A DNA stretch of 64,000 bases, taken from assembly GCA_009617715.1 (NCBI GenBank), contig VTFK01000148.1, positions 868,001 through 932,000 on the forward strand, in the 5' to 3' direction. The DNA is from Plectrocnemia conspersa (Eukaryota; Arthropoda; Insecta; Trichoptera; Polycentropodidae). Numbering within the stretch: the first letter of the stretch is position 1; each line of letters begins with the position of its first letter. The translations under genes and the position numbers were made by a program. The notes under the pieces were generated by a model. That model made no database searches. It was not told the origin of the DNA and saw only the letters and a program-made list of their open reading frames with translations. Positions 25,020 through 36,114 of the stretch are shown piece after piece.

Positions 25020-27410
25020 ATTGAATAATAAAAGCTAGGACGACATGACAGCTTTGCTTACTTTGCAGACTGTGTAAATTATGATACGTACTTTTGTTGT
25101 GGGATTTAGCGTAAATTTAGTTAAATGCATACCATAACAAGTAGGGGATTTATTTTACAGATTTTTTTTACCTAATAAATACTAGCTGTGTGCGAACTTT
25201 TTAAAATGTTGCTTCTCTATTAACATTTTAATTAATAAATATGAGTCAACGATGAAATGCTGATTAAGTGCAATTTGAGTAGTAAATCTAGAACAGTCGA
25301 AACCCGATCGAATAGCGTTTTGTTATCTGCAATATTTGCGCGTCCAAATTGTGTACATTTGCATATTGACACGATGCCTTTTCAACATGAAATATCAACA
25401 ACGATAAGCTATGTTTATTTTAATAATTAGAAATAAAAATCAAAGAAATGTGTACATAACGTTTCAATATACACAAAGAGTATATGAATCATTGCTGTTG
25501 CTTGCAAATTAAATACTGATAAGACGCTTCTAATAAAAACAGTTCTTCTCTTAACGCAAATAATCATAATAGAATACCTGATTATAAACGCTTTATTGTT
25601 CACGCTTAACAGTATCGTAACGAAAGGAAAACGATGGTTTTCAGTCATAATTGTGGTTTCAACCATTGAATTCGACACGTAAGAATTATTTACACATAAG
25701 CCCATAATCTGATCCATTTGCATTTACAGTGATTTTCGCCATAGTTTGAGCAATATACATATGTCATTGGATTATAGAAAATGGATGCAAAACGACTGAA
25801 GCAGAATTTTCTGCTCGTATTCGTGATCGAATTTTACCAATTTAGTGCAGTCTAAGTGTAACAAACAGTTTGCAATTGAATTTGTTTAGTTGCTTCTCGT
25901 TACTCGTGCTTAATTTTAAGTACCTCGTAAAAACTTGGTTTTAATGAGTAAATCTTTTGAATGATTTAATGATCGGTTTTAACTATTATATGTGGAATAA
26001 CTAGCCTTGTACTATTTTTCTCTCACCTCAACTGGTTTCAACCATTTGTTTTACTTCCAAGAAATGTTGATCAAAACCATTTCCTACTAAACTTCAAGTT
26101 GTATAATATATAGGCCCGCATTTTCGCTGTAATGCTTTGTTTGCTTGTTCAAATCATAGTATAATTTGTAGTATTTTATACATATATGAAGAATATATAA
26201 ATCAACGTACAATATAATAAGTTTTTCGGAACAAACTTTTTGCTCACTCTTAGCTTTGATAAATATTTTTTTATTCTTTCAGCCCTTTTTTTATTACAGA
26301 TAATACTAAATAAGACACTTCATTTAATCTTTGACAATAATATCTATACTATTTAAAGTTCAGAAATATTTCCAATCCATTTTAAGGTATTTTGTTTTAT
26401 GGCCTGTTCCTATATTGCACCTACTCAGTGAAAATACAAAACACCAGACGTTTTTCTTGGAAGCTATCTAAAAACAGAATTCCGGAAAACATGCATGCTT
26501 CAGTTTGCAATATGCAATACGACACATTATTTTGAAAAATGCAGTGTTCTGAAATCTAAAACTTCAATACATAATGAGCTATATTATCTTTATATATGTA
26601 ATTAATTTAATTACTCTACTATAAACTAATGAGCATAGCTAATAGAAGTATTAAAACTAAATATTAATTGAAATAAGTATAAATATAAATCTCATTAGGA
26701 TTTTTCGTCTTTTATTTTCATCCTTCATACTCCAATTATGAGCGTAATAATTTCACAGTACATGAAAATATGTAAATAAATGTTATTTAAATAACAATAT
26801 TAACCTTATAACATTAATATGGAAATAAACAACGTCTTCACTATTATACTGATCACACTTCAAATGAAAAAAATCACTGAAGTTTAGATTCGCTATACTC
26901 AAACATATTTGCATTAATTAAATTATTTGTTTTGACTTTTAGTTTTATTGAAATTAATATTGCAAAATAATGTTTCAATTTTTCTAATTTTAAATTCACA
27001 TTTCTACATGTACACTAAGTGTACATCACCGCTTGTGGAATTTTTCCAACGTAAAAACTCGATTCGAAATAACTTCAAAAAAATATTTTTTAATTATAGA
27101 TTAACATGTGTATAATACATTAAAGACCTTAAAAAATATCATTAAGGATTACCAAATTTAGATTGTTTAATCAGAATCCAAAAAGTGTCTAGTATAGTTT
27201 TTGAAGACATTACTGTCGTTTAATTTGAAAACAATTTAAAAAAATAGCATTTAGTAAAAGATGTTTTAACTTCGAACAGTAAAGATTAGGTCTCGCGAAA
27301 AAAACACTTTATTTAAGTATGAAAGATCGAAATGAAATGAAGATTCATCATCTCTTAGTACAACGGGAAAAAATTAAGAGTGCAATTAAAAAAATTGAAA
27401 AATCATTATA
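25020..27410. other. AT-rich gene-free region
   Basis: No coding sequence recognised. A 98-codon minus-strand frame (25427-25723) has no domain and is probably chance. Confidence 0.4.
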
Positions 27411-27417
27411 GATGTAA

Positions 27418-27699
27418 ATTCAATTGTCAATGTTATTGAAATTTTAAATATCGCCAAATATCTTAAAAACCAGAAAAGTCCGGGACTTGATAGATTAGAT
27501 AATATTATCATACAGCACTTCCCATTTAAGTGCTTTCAATTCTTATCAAATATTTTTTATGCTTGCCTATCTCTTGGGTACTTCCCCGAGATCTGGGAAA
27601 AAGTAAAAATTTATACTATTAAAAAAACAGGTAAAGACCTGACTATTTCAAATAATTATCACCCGATAATCTTTCTTTCGTCAATTAGTCAAATATACT
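27418..27699 (+). pseudogene. Jockey-type reverse transcriptase N-terminal fragment
   Basis: A frame without a start codon reads LKNQKSPGLDRLDNIII, LSNIFYACLSLGYFPEIWEK and TGKDLTISNNYHPIIFLSSI. These correspond to the standard KSPG.D, N.CL..GYFP..WK, KPGKD and NYRPISLL landmarks of non-LTR reverse transcriptase. It stops before the catalytic core, where a hAT MITE has inserted at 27700. Confidence 0.85.
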
Positions 27700-27910
27700 C
27701 AGTGGCATAGCTATGGTGAGGCGGAGGGGACGGGCCGCCCTGGGCGGCACTCGCTTAGGGGCGGTATAAATCCACGAATAACAAGATCTTAATAATAACC
27801 AATTTATTATTTTAAGAAATGCTGATTTTATGATCCTGAAAAAAAATGTATGTTGGGGGCGGCAATTTTAAGGATCGCCCTGGGTGGCACATACCCTAGC
27901 TACGCCACTG
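27700..27910. mobile_element. hAT-type MITE (211 bp) with perfect 8-bp duplication
   Basis: Termini are cagtggcatagctatgg and tagctacgccactg. It is flanked by identical aatatact at 27692-27699 and 27911-27918. The interior shares gggcggcacttgct-like and aataacaagatcttaataataacc sequence with the copies at 6390, 59591 and 61299. It lies in reverse orientation relative to the 6390 copy and is inserted into a LINE fragment. Confidence 0.92.
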
Positions 27911-28030
27911 AATATACTATATCTGTGGCTTTATTGGTGTTACGGAAAGATGAACCGCTACTTTAACATCCATTCGGTTTCGGTTTGTTTCTTATGACTG
28001 ACATTCCCGAATGTATTTTTACATCAATAT

Positions 28031-28137
28031 GTAATGAAAAAAGAGGACAATAATTTTATGGTTTTGTATCTAAGAGATAGATATTATATTTTTAGTGATA
28101 TCCGAACCTTAAACATTTGCTTTATTTTATGTCATGA
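28031..28137 (+). repeat. 107-bp dispersed repeat shared with 59772-59878
   Basis: aaaaagaggacaataatttt through ttgctttattttatgtcatg is almost identical at both loci. At 59.7 kb it sits inside or beside a hAT element that lacks its right end; here it lies about 120 bp beyond a complete MITE. It may be the interior of a longer hAT relative. Confidence 0.75.
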
Positions 28138-28715
28138 CACTACAGTGGTATCAGAAAACAAATCAAATAAGTTTTGTTTCTCTCGAGTGCACATAAATTG
28201 AAATGTGCTTATTTATCCATATATAGCCTTTACAAGTGTTGTTATTGGAGTAGCAGTTACTAAAGTTTTAAATTAAACCCCCAAAATGTTGAACAATTTT
28301 GTATAAAATATTTTTTTTTTGTTTAAGGCAGCAGCAATCAAAAAATCTTCCAAAAGTTTTTTTATACGCGGATATTCCAGAGCTTTAGAAAGTCTAAAAA
28401 GAAGTCTAAATGCAAAATTTAGACATCCATTATTCATCCAACAATGGCTCTTTCAGAAACTTTTTTATTTCTTTTCTCAGTTCAACAAATCGTGCTGAAA
28501 CCCTTTCTCTAGTTCATGGCTCGAGTTTGAATTTCGTTTATGATTTTAACGGCGTCCTTCACCACTCCTTTTAATTCAAGAAAAAAATTCTTTCAAATAT
28601 GGTGTACTCGTTTTTGGACTATTTTTGGTGTTTTTTTTCTATTTTGTAAAGTTTAAATATTTTACCTCAATGACACAAGAAATAGTTATTTATAATATTA
28701 ATATTTATTTATAAT

Positions 28716-29492
28716 ATGGAATTTATTACTTCTCAAAACATAATATGTGAACAACAATCGGGATTCAGAGAAAATCATTCCACTGAAACTGCATTACAAG
28801 TAGTGATAAATGATTGGCTGTTGGCTAAGGATACAAACAAAATCATTGGAGCAGTTTTCTTGGATTTCAAGAGAGCCTTCGAAACAATAGACAGAAAAAT
28901 AATGTTAAAGAAATTGGGGAGTATAGGTATAAGTGATATAGTTTTAAGATGGTTTAATAATTACTTATATAAAAGAAAACAAAAAGTTAAAATAAATAAT
29001 GTATATTCTGAAGAGAAATTAGTGTCTTATGGAGTACCACATGGGTCTAAATTGGGACCATTGTTATTTGTTTTGTATATTAATGATATAGTTAATAACG
29101 TGAAAAAGTGTAAAATTCATCTATTTGCGGATGACACGTTAATGTATTGCATAGGTGATAACATTAAAGAAATTGTAAATAATTTAAATAATGAATTAAG
29201 TATATTAGAAATATGGTTAAAGAATAATGTACTTAAATTAAATGAGAATAAAACTAAATGTATGTTTATTAATTATAAAAATGTGTTAGATAATAGTACC
29301 AAAATAGTAATAATTAACTCTAGTATAGAAATAGTGGATAATATAAAATATTTAGGAGTAATTGTTGATACAAAATTAAATTTTAAAGAACATTGTAATT
29401 ACATATTAAAAAAAATTAGTAGAAAAATAGGTTTATTATCTAGATTAAGAAATATATTAAGTATAAATACAAAAAAAAATACAATAGTATAA
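28716..29492 (+). pseudogene. Reverse transcriptase of CR1/L2-like LINE (partial)
   Basis: 258 codons are open. The RT motifs run in order: QSGFRENHSTETAL (residues about 14-27), FLDFKRAFETIDRKIMLKKL (about 48-67, with the first catalytic Asp), YGVPHGSKLGPLLFVLYIND (about 104-123), FADDTLMY (about 137-144, the YADD/FADD box), and KYLGVIVDTKLNF (about 212-224). FADD with intact Asp residues means the catalytic core is preserved. GVPQGS reads GVPHGS. The N-terminal RT part and the endonuclease are missing by 5' truncation. A frameshift ends it early and the coding sequence resumes at 29627. It would copy LINE RNA at the target site. Confidence 0.88.
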
Positions 29493-29499
29493 TATTGCC

Positions 29500-29945
29500 C
29501 GATTTTAATTATTGTGCAACACTATTAAATATGTTAAGTAAATTAGACAAACAAATGTTGCAAAAATTACAAAATAGGGCAATGAGAGTAATCTTAAATA
29601 AAAATAGATTAACTAATTGAAAAAGTATGATTGATAGATTAGAATGGTTGAATGTTCAAGAAATATTGAGTATGAATGTTTTGGTATTTATATATAACTT
29701 AGAAAATAATATGTTACCAGAATATTTTAATAAGTATTTAATAAGAAATAAAGATGTACATAAATATAATACTAGAAATAGAGAAAATTTAAAGATAATT
29801 AAGTATAAGAAAACGAGTACGGCTAGGGAGTTATGTACGGAGGTTTTGATTTATATAATAGTCTTCCAAGAGAAACTGAAACAGCAAAAAATATAACGGG
29901 TTTCATAAATGGAATAAAAAAACACCTTCGTACATATAGAAATAA
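29500..29945 (+). pseudogene. C-terminal region of the same LINE ORF, frameshifted
   Basis: After the frame change the sequence encodes FNYCATLLNML, LQKLQNRAMRVIL and MIDRLEWLNVQEILSMNVL, then YNTRNREN, the post-RT C-terminal region of CR1/Jockey-type ORF2. A stop (aactaattga) and a further one-base change near 29826 break it relative to the copy at 35343-35714. Confidence 0.8.
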
Positions 29946-30112
29946 ATTATAATATTAAGTCTTTATTATTGTATATTTTTATTTTTTCTTTCTGTTATGT
30001 ATTTTTTATATATTGTATATATGTTTACTAAATTTGTTAGATGTAAAGATTAGCTATTAAGCTAAATAAATTAATAAAATAAAATAAAATAAAAATAAAA
30101 TAAAATAAATAT

Positions 30113-31212
30113 AAAAAAGACGGTATTAACAAACGATGTGCATGGATTTTGGAATTTTAGGATAGCATTTTAAAATGGAAGTGAAATATTTGTTGAACAT
30201 CAAATTAAGAGGCACTGGTATAGTCAGTAAAAATATCTGAAGATCTGGGTTCCAATACCATTTAAACTTAGGTGTTTTTTTTATTTTTGATCTTATCATG
30301 GAAATTATAATTAGTCATTATTTTATAATTATAATTTTTATCAATAATTAAAGATAAGTTTTTTTAGATTTTTTGATTTCTCAAATGAATTAAAGCAACA
30401 AATGCATATTGACATATGTTAAATGTAAGCTGTAGCTGTAATAGATGTCAGCAATTTACATACTGAATTCAGTCTGGTGTCTCAGTTCTTAATTATATGT
30501 GTTAATTTTGTTTATGTTGAAACACATTAGACTAACGTCTGTCATTAAAGTTAATCACATAATCAAAATGAGTAAATTCACACAAAAATCAATTAAAAAA
30601 TAAAGAACACAGAATGTAGTTTTAAATTAAGATAAAAATATATAAGACACTTTATTTATAAAACAATAAAAATATTTAGATATTTTTTTGTAAAGTTATA
30701 TATATAAGTTATATATAAAAAAACCTTCGTTAAATTTGAAATATGTATAACATTTTGTATGAAATCATAAAAGTTTTAATATGTCGGAAATAATTAAGAA
30801 CATGGGCAGAAATATTGTTTTATAAATAGTCATATTTAACAATCTAAAGTAACTTAATTTTTCTTTATTTGTCCTGTTCTTTTGTGTTTAAAGCCTTGGA
30901 AAAAGACGCGAGAGGGATACTTATATATATTTATTATTCATTCTTTATTAAACATATAATTATTTTAATAAAGGCAATGAATTCTAATTATCAAATATTT
31001 CATTGTAATAATAATATTATAAATGATTAAATAATTGATCATGTTTATTTTAACATATTTTTCCAACTCGCCTATGGCTGGGGCCATCCGGCTCTTTAAT
31101 ACGCTGGCATTACACATTGACCTGCTTAATGTTAGTTACGAGGAGCTGGTCCATATATAAATATATACAAATATATTCTTTTTGTATATTGAAATAACAA
31201 TTATTAGCTTCA
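30113..31212. other. AT-rich region, possible tRNA-like remnant at 30200-30258
   Basis: At 30200-30258, ctggtatagtcagt (A-box-like) is followed by atatctga and gggttccaatacc (B-box-like), as in a decayed tRNA or tRNA-derived SINE. Nothing else is recognised. Confidence 0.35.
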
Positions 31213-31254
31213 ACCATCGTGACGCTTTGGGGTAACCTGTTAGGTTACGATGGT
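31213..31254. repeat. Palindromic dispersed repeat, copy 2
   Basis: Outer arms accatcgt (31213-31220) and acgatggt (31247-31254) and inner arms taacct/aggtta (31233-31238, 31242-31247) form a nested inverted repeat. It is related to 1091-1132. This may be a minimal foldback element or a solo terminal repeat. Confidence 0.6.
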
Positions 31255-31520
31255 CTCAATTTAATATAAATAAATAAAATATATTTTTTTAAATATGAGC
31301 TTATAATTTGTATACTAAGCTTTGTATTATTTGACTAATTTATAAAATTAGTATTGTCAAATATATTATTAATTTTAGTTTAAATAAAATTTGTTAAATC
31401 TTATGATATGTAGTTCTTAGTAAAAATAAATCTCTGCTATATTATTCTGTTACAGGGTTATTTATAGTTTACTGCATTATTCGCTTAAATAAAAGAGTAT
31501 ATTTTGATTTATAAAAATAT

Positions 31521-31526
31521 TTTATT
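31521..31526 (-). terminator. Polyadenylation signal of gene A (AATAAA)
   Basis: AATAAA on the minus strand, about 240 nt after the predicted stop. The surrounding sequence (ataaaaatattttatt on the plus strand) resembles the equivalent sites of genes B (taaaagcgtttatt) and C (taaaagcctttatt). Confidence 0.55.
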
Positions 31527-31764
31527 TCATAAACTTTAAATCGTAAGTATTATATAAACATACATCTAAATAATAAAACCAGTAAGGCAACGATTCATTT
31601 AAAAGTCAGATTTTCACTCCTAAGCTCCTGATGCTTATTAGACACTTAAGTTAAACATCTAATCTATTTGAAGAGCATCATGATTATTTGAAATTACTGG
31701 TTGTGTAATATTAAACCTAAAATAGTTAAAAATTCATCAGATGATCACTGAAGACTCTGGATGT

Positions 31765-32638
31765 TTACCAATGATCGCGTATGTATTGATCATATGGGTC
31801 AGTACCGGAACTGTCCGCTGAAATGCATTAAAAATCATTTAATAAAATCATACAGTATACATGAATCTAAAACCTTTGACAAAAACGTACTAGTATTATT
31901 ATTATAACGAAAATAATTAAACAAATGTGGATTATGTAATACTAATGTGTTAACATTTATTTCTGTATATATTAACATGTTCATGTCATAGGTTTCTTAA
32001 AATAAATAAAATTGCTTACAATCGGAGTCACTCTCCTCCCTTATGGAAAACAAAATATTTTCAAGTCTGGTTTCGATTTCACTACTTATTGATATATTAT
32101 CGTCGTCATCATCGTTATTGTCATCGTCATCGTCATCAGCCTCAACCTTATCATCATACAGCTTCAATAAAGTCAAAATTGGGCGTTCAAGTTCAGAGTT
32201 AGGATTAAACTTAGGCCAAACACGTGGCTTAGTAAAAGCCTCGTACTGTTGTTTCAGATATATATGGGTAACTATTTGCTCTTGCTCCACTTTTTCATCA
32301 TTTTCTCGCCTTAGTGCATCTTCCATTTCATGATCTGCAGTGCTCGCTTCAAACTTAATTTCTTTACACTCTTTCTTACAAGCGATTTTATGCTTTTCAG
32401 CTTCGTGCTTTCCTTTATCGTTAGATTTTTCCTCAATTATTTTCATAATGGTGTGAGCCATATCCCAGGCTTTAGAAGTCCGATCATCCCAATATCTCTC
32501 CAATGTACCTTCAAGGAAAGATTCTAATGGTATGTCTTCTTGATCCAAAACACAGAAGATTAGTCTTATGGCTCTTATCTCCGAGATTTTTAAGTGTTTA
32601 GATTTAAAATCACCAAGTATAACTTGACGTGCCGTCAT
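31765..32638 (-). CDS. Gene A: acidic protein of an unrecognised paralogous family
   Basis: Two coding exons, 32638-32020 and 31817-31765, joined at donor GTAAGC and acceptor TTTCAG, predict 223 residues. The ATG at 32638 is chosen because an acceptor (tatttttacag) ends 6 nt before it, as in genes B and C; the open frame upstream is intron. Residues 17-41 read KIS...RLIFCVL...IPLESF, and AWD is at 57-59, both shared with the paralogs. A Lys/Glu-rich linker follows, then YLKQQY, an Asp/Asn run of about 14 residues, and a Ser/Asp-rich tail. There is no signal peptide or membrane segment. The function is unknown; an acidic, disordered, possibly nuclear protein is plausible. The last exon is the least certain part. 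Confidence 0.7.
32014..32019 (-). other. 5' splice donor of gene A coding exon
   Basis: GTAAGC on the minus strand directly after an acidic Ser/Asp-rich tail. Gene C has GTAAGT at the corresponding position (58056-58061), also in phase 1. The match supports a shared intron. Confidence 0.6.
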
Positions 32639-33609
32639 TTTGATCTGTAAAAATACATAAAAATCAGGCTTAAAATCGTAGGCTTTCACTGTAATTTATT
32701 ACAACAAGCTTATCGAGCAGATAATACATAAATAAATTTAAAATAATGGCATAACGCGACAACTATACTATTATTCCAACCATAAATTTTGCATGAACTT
32801 GTTTAAGTAAACCTAACAATGCATTATACGTGTTAAACATCTAGTCTAGCAAATTTCTTTATTGAGCGTTCTAAAAACAATGGTGTAAAATCTGCGAAAT
32901 TGCGAAAGAATATATAAGGAGAATTTTAATTTATTTTATTAAAATACAACTTAATGTTTGACTAAATATAATTAATTGGAATACTATCATATAATAACTA
33001 TATAACAACATCCCTCAACATTTGGAACAAAAGTAGCAACTGGATGTGAATATATATTATTATATTTATATTATTGTAGAGGTAAGCTATTTATGGTTTA
33101 TCTTCATCTAGTTTAATTTATGTAAAGTTAGTTGGGTTAGCTTGATTAGGTATCTCGCAGCGGAAGACCTCACCAGGCTAATACCGAATGTTGGTAGACC
33201 CAAATACAAGAGAAAGAACGTATATTACAATATGGTTCATGTACCCTTCCCCTCCGTGTAGACAGAAAAAAATATATTATTATATTTTTATCGTAGAATA
33301 TTTTCTCAAACATTTACAACAGAAATTCTTTTTACTTTAACATTAACATGAATCGAAATAAATAAGTATACGAAAAATAAATCTTAAAAAAAATTTTATT
33401 GCGATATTCTAAAATTAATATAAAATGTACAATTTTTAAAATAAATATATATAAATAAATTACATTCAAATCTCATAAATATGTTTTTGGAAAAAAATAT
33501 GTCAAATTTACAATTGTATACACACTCCTTTCTCATATTTAGGATAATCGTAACGGACAAAAAATAATGGTGCTCTGGCCCATTGTATGAAAACTTAGGA
33601 AGCATCTAA

Positions 33610-34121
33610 AAGCGGTCAAAGAAAGACGAAGTTTCAAAAAAATAAAAGATTTTTAAATTTTTTTTTGTCAATTTAATGAATGAATGAAAGTGAAAAAATA
33701 TTTTTGTATACAGTCGCTTTATTTATTTTTATTGTACACAATAAAAAGATCGGCGTATATGATATTTTTAGAAGTACCTGAATGTTAGGAATATTGTTTA
33801 AATGCTACTGATCGTATGAAACACAAAATAATCATAAATAGTTAAGTGAATAATTGCTCATAAATGTCGGCAATTTAAGTCGAAATTTGACCTGCTTGTT
33901 AATTATGTTTTAAAAATAAATCTAAGACGACAATGGTTACTACATATTCATTTAATATATGTATGTAAAGAAAATGTTTCAACTCTTATTTAATGAATAT
34001 TGCATGGTGTCAGGAAATGTTTTAATATGTCTTTGCACCCCCTAAAGAAATTTAAAAAAAAAAACTAAAACAAAATTTTACAATCAACATATAACATGGA
34101 AATAAGAAAATATTACAAAAA
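33610..34121. other. AT-rich stretch without recognised content
   Basis: No gene or repeat family recognised in this part of the gene A intron. Confidence 0.35.
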
Positions 34122-34540
34122 TTAACATTTGCATAAAAAATAAGAGTATTTCAAATCGTGGCACTTTGCACCCAAGCGATTTCTGAATTTTGTTTTGATT
34201 GACAAAATGGCACTAAATCCAGACTCGCATAAGTATGTCGTCACAAAAGCCATGAGCAAAGCTAATTCCTTTTCACTAAGTTTTGGGAACATCTTAACCG
34301 CCGAACACCAATATAGTTCCAAGGTATAATTTTCATACTGCATTTCAAGAACACGATTTGTGCGCAGTACTGAAAGATCTTCCTTTAGTTCTTCAACATC
34401 AAACATATTATACAAATTAAAAGAGTATGAAAGAAGTTTTAAAATACCTGTCAAATGACTTTGAAAATATTTCCAAATGCTCCACAATTTCTTTACACAC
34501 ACTTGAATTAGAAACTTATTGCTATCAACCATTTATTTGA
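34122..34540 (-). pseudogene. hAT transposase (ZBED5-like), C-terminal dimerisation region
   Basis: The 136-codon frame ends with FPKLSEKELALLMAFVTTYLCESGFSAILSIKTKFRNRL-type sequence. TTYLCESGFS..IKTK.RNRL is the hallmark of the hAT C-terminal dimerisation domain in ZBED5/GTF2I-type transposases. An ELYW stretch before it corresponds to the W of the domain's start. The downstream DLR motif reads DLKY. The remaining parts lie at 34770-35010 and 35872-36114. Confidence 0.85.
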
Positions 34541-34677
34541 GTGATGGAAAATTAAAAAGATTTTCTATTATAACTCGTCGACACCAAAGTTATAACTTTT
34601 GAAACCATTAATTTTCTCGCAGCATGTCAATATGCTTACATTTTACAAAACTTAAAGATGCGGTGGATCAGAGCAGT

Positions 34678-34770
34678 CGCGTACAGTGAGATACTTTTCC
34701 TTAAAAACGGAAAGTATCTCACCGACACCGACACTGTCCCTTCGAAAGGGAAAGTATCTTACCGTACGCG
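34678..34770. mobile_element. 93-bp foldback/MITE with 23-bp inverted repeats
   Basis: Left end cgcgtacagtgagatac + ttttcc and right end (reverse complement) cgcgtacggtaagatac + tttccc pair over about 23 bp with few mismatches. The left arm also pairs internally, because gtgagatac...gtatctcac (34687-34722) is a second hairpin. It sits inside the hAT relic. No coding capacity and no clear target duplication. Confidence 0.7.
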
Positions 34771-35010
34771 CCTGGTTCAGAGTCTTCGCTGAAGTGTCAA
34801 GGACTTTTTTCATCTTTGGAGAGAAAAACAGTAATTTGGATATCCAAGTCATACTTCGCAAATAATTCATTCACATAATAAAAGACGTATAAATCTTCTA
34901 ATATGGCATTATCATAGACATACCTCACCAATGCAATGAGTTGACTGCAATTTGCCACATCAATTATTTTATCAAACTAGAGAGAGAGATTTTTCAGGGA
35001 CTAGCTCTAA
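34771..35010 (-). pseudogene. hAT transposase (ZBED-like), middle fragment
   Basis: Read with frameshifts, the minus strand gives DKIIDVANCSQLIALVRYVY and then DNAILEDLYVF. This matches the usual ZBED-type hAT stretch D....C.QL..FVRYV..D.I.EEFLF. Stops (for example in the preceding SP*KIS) show decay. The CR1-like LINE at 35136 separates it from the N-terminal piece. Confidence 0.75.
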
Positions 35011-35135
35011 TATCAGCGACTTGATCCAAAATGTCCAAACTCAAAACACTAATTCGGCTTTGAATAACATTATTTGATTACGGCACTAATTTAAGCTTGT
35101 TTGAGGTTTTTCCCAGAAAAATTGTTGCCATTTAT

Positions 35136-35862
35136 TTAAAGAACATTGTAATTACATATTAAAAAAAATTAGTAGAAAAATAGGTTTATTATCTAGATTA
35201 AGAAATATATTAAGTATAAATACAAAAAAAAATATTTACAATAGTATAATATTGCCCCATTTTAATTATTGTGCAACACTATTAAATATGTTAAATAAAT
35301 TAGATAAACAAATGTTGCAAAAAAAATTACAAAAATAGGGCAATGAGAGTAATTTTAAATAAAAATAGATTAACTAATTGTAAAAGTATGATTGATAGAT
35401 TAGAATGGTTGAATGTTCAAGAAATATTGAGTATGAATGTTTTAGTATTTATATATAAGTTAGAAAATAATATGTTACCAGAATATTTTAATAAGTATTT
35501 CATAAGAAATAAAGATGTACATAAATATAATACTAGAAATAGAGAAAATTTAAAGATAATTAAGTATAAGAAAACGAGTACGGCTAGGGGAATTATGTAC
35601 GGAGGTTTTGATTTATATAATAGTCTTCCAAGAGAAATCCGAAACAGCAAAAATATAACGGGTTTCATAAATGGAATAAAAAAACACCTTCGTACATATA
35701 GAAATAAATTATAATATTAAGTCTTTATTATTTTTATTTTTTCTTTCTGTTATGTATTTTTTATATATTTTTATATATGTTTACTAAATTTGTTAGATGT
35801 AAAGATTAGATATTAAGCTAAATAAATTAATAAAATAAATAAATAATAAATAATTTATAATG
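35136..35862 (+). mobile_element. CR1/L2-like LINE 3' end, copy 3 (inserted in hAT relic)
   Basis: It begins abruptly at about 35136 (aaagaacattgtaattac) and ends with taagctaaataaattaataaaataaataaataa. The frame from 35343 to 35714 (123 codons) is intact and encodes the C-terminal ORF2 region, including MIDRLEWLNVQEILSMNVL and YNTRNREN. It interrupts the hAT transposase relic in opposite orientation, so it inserted after the hAT copy. Confidence 0.88.
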
Positions 35863-35871
35863 CACATAATT

Positions 35872-36114
35872 TTATCGACTCTTCTGCAATTGTATTCTTG
35901 CATTTACGAAGTTTTCTTGTGTGAATTTTGGAAGAGTTGCTCTAGGGTCAAATTGGACTATCTTAGCTATTAATGATTCAACATCACGGCTTGCAAAATC
36001 TGCACCACCATGTCGGTTATTGAAATGTTCCAGCAGTTTAGACGGCTTTAGATTTATTTGCGTTTGAAAAGACAGCGCCACAAAGTATGCACTAGGGATT
36101 TTGCACATCATCAC
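35872..36114 (-). pseudogene. hAT transposase (ZBED-like), N-terminal BED-finger fragment
   Basis: The frame has NLKPSKLLEHFNNRHGG, matching the second half of a BED zinc finger (LKPSKL.RH...KH). It is followed by RDVESLIAKIVQFDPRATLP, the conserved stretch after the finger in ZBED5-like transposases. The Cys pair of the finger is not seen in frame. It precedes, in minus-strand order, the middle and C-terminal pieces. Confidence 0.75.

Larger units (their letters stand above)
28700..30112 (+). mobile_element. CR1/L2-like LINE, longest copy
   Basis: A 1.4-kb insertion with a reverse transcriptase frame, a short frameshifted C-terminal part and the simple tail taaaataaaataaaat. The sequence from 29317 on is nearly identical to copies at 12750 and 35136. 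Its 5' end is truncated within the RT domain; no endonuclease is present. Confidence 0.88.

Noticed and set aside
25427..25723. Minus-strand 98-codon frame
   Set aside because: No family motif, paralog or splice context; consistent with chance.
32043..32333. Plus-strand Ser-rich 96-codon frame
   Set aside because: It is the antisense of the Asp/Glu-rich codons of gene A (gat/gac read as atc/tca); the minus-strand paralogy and splice sites explain the sequence better.
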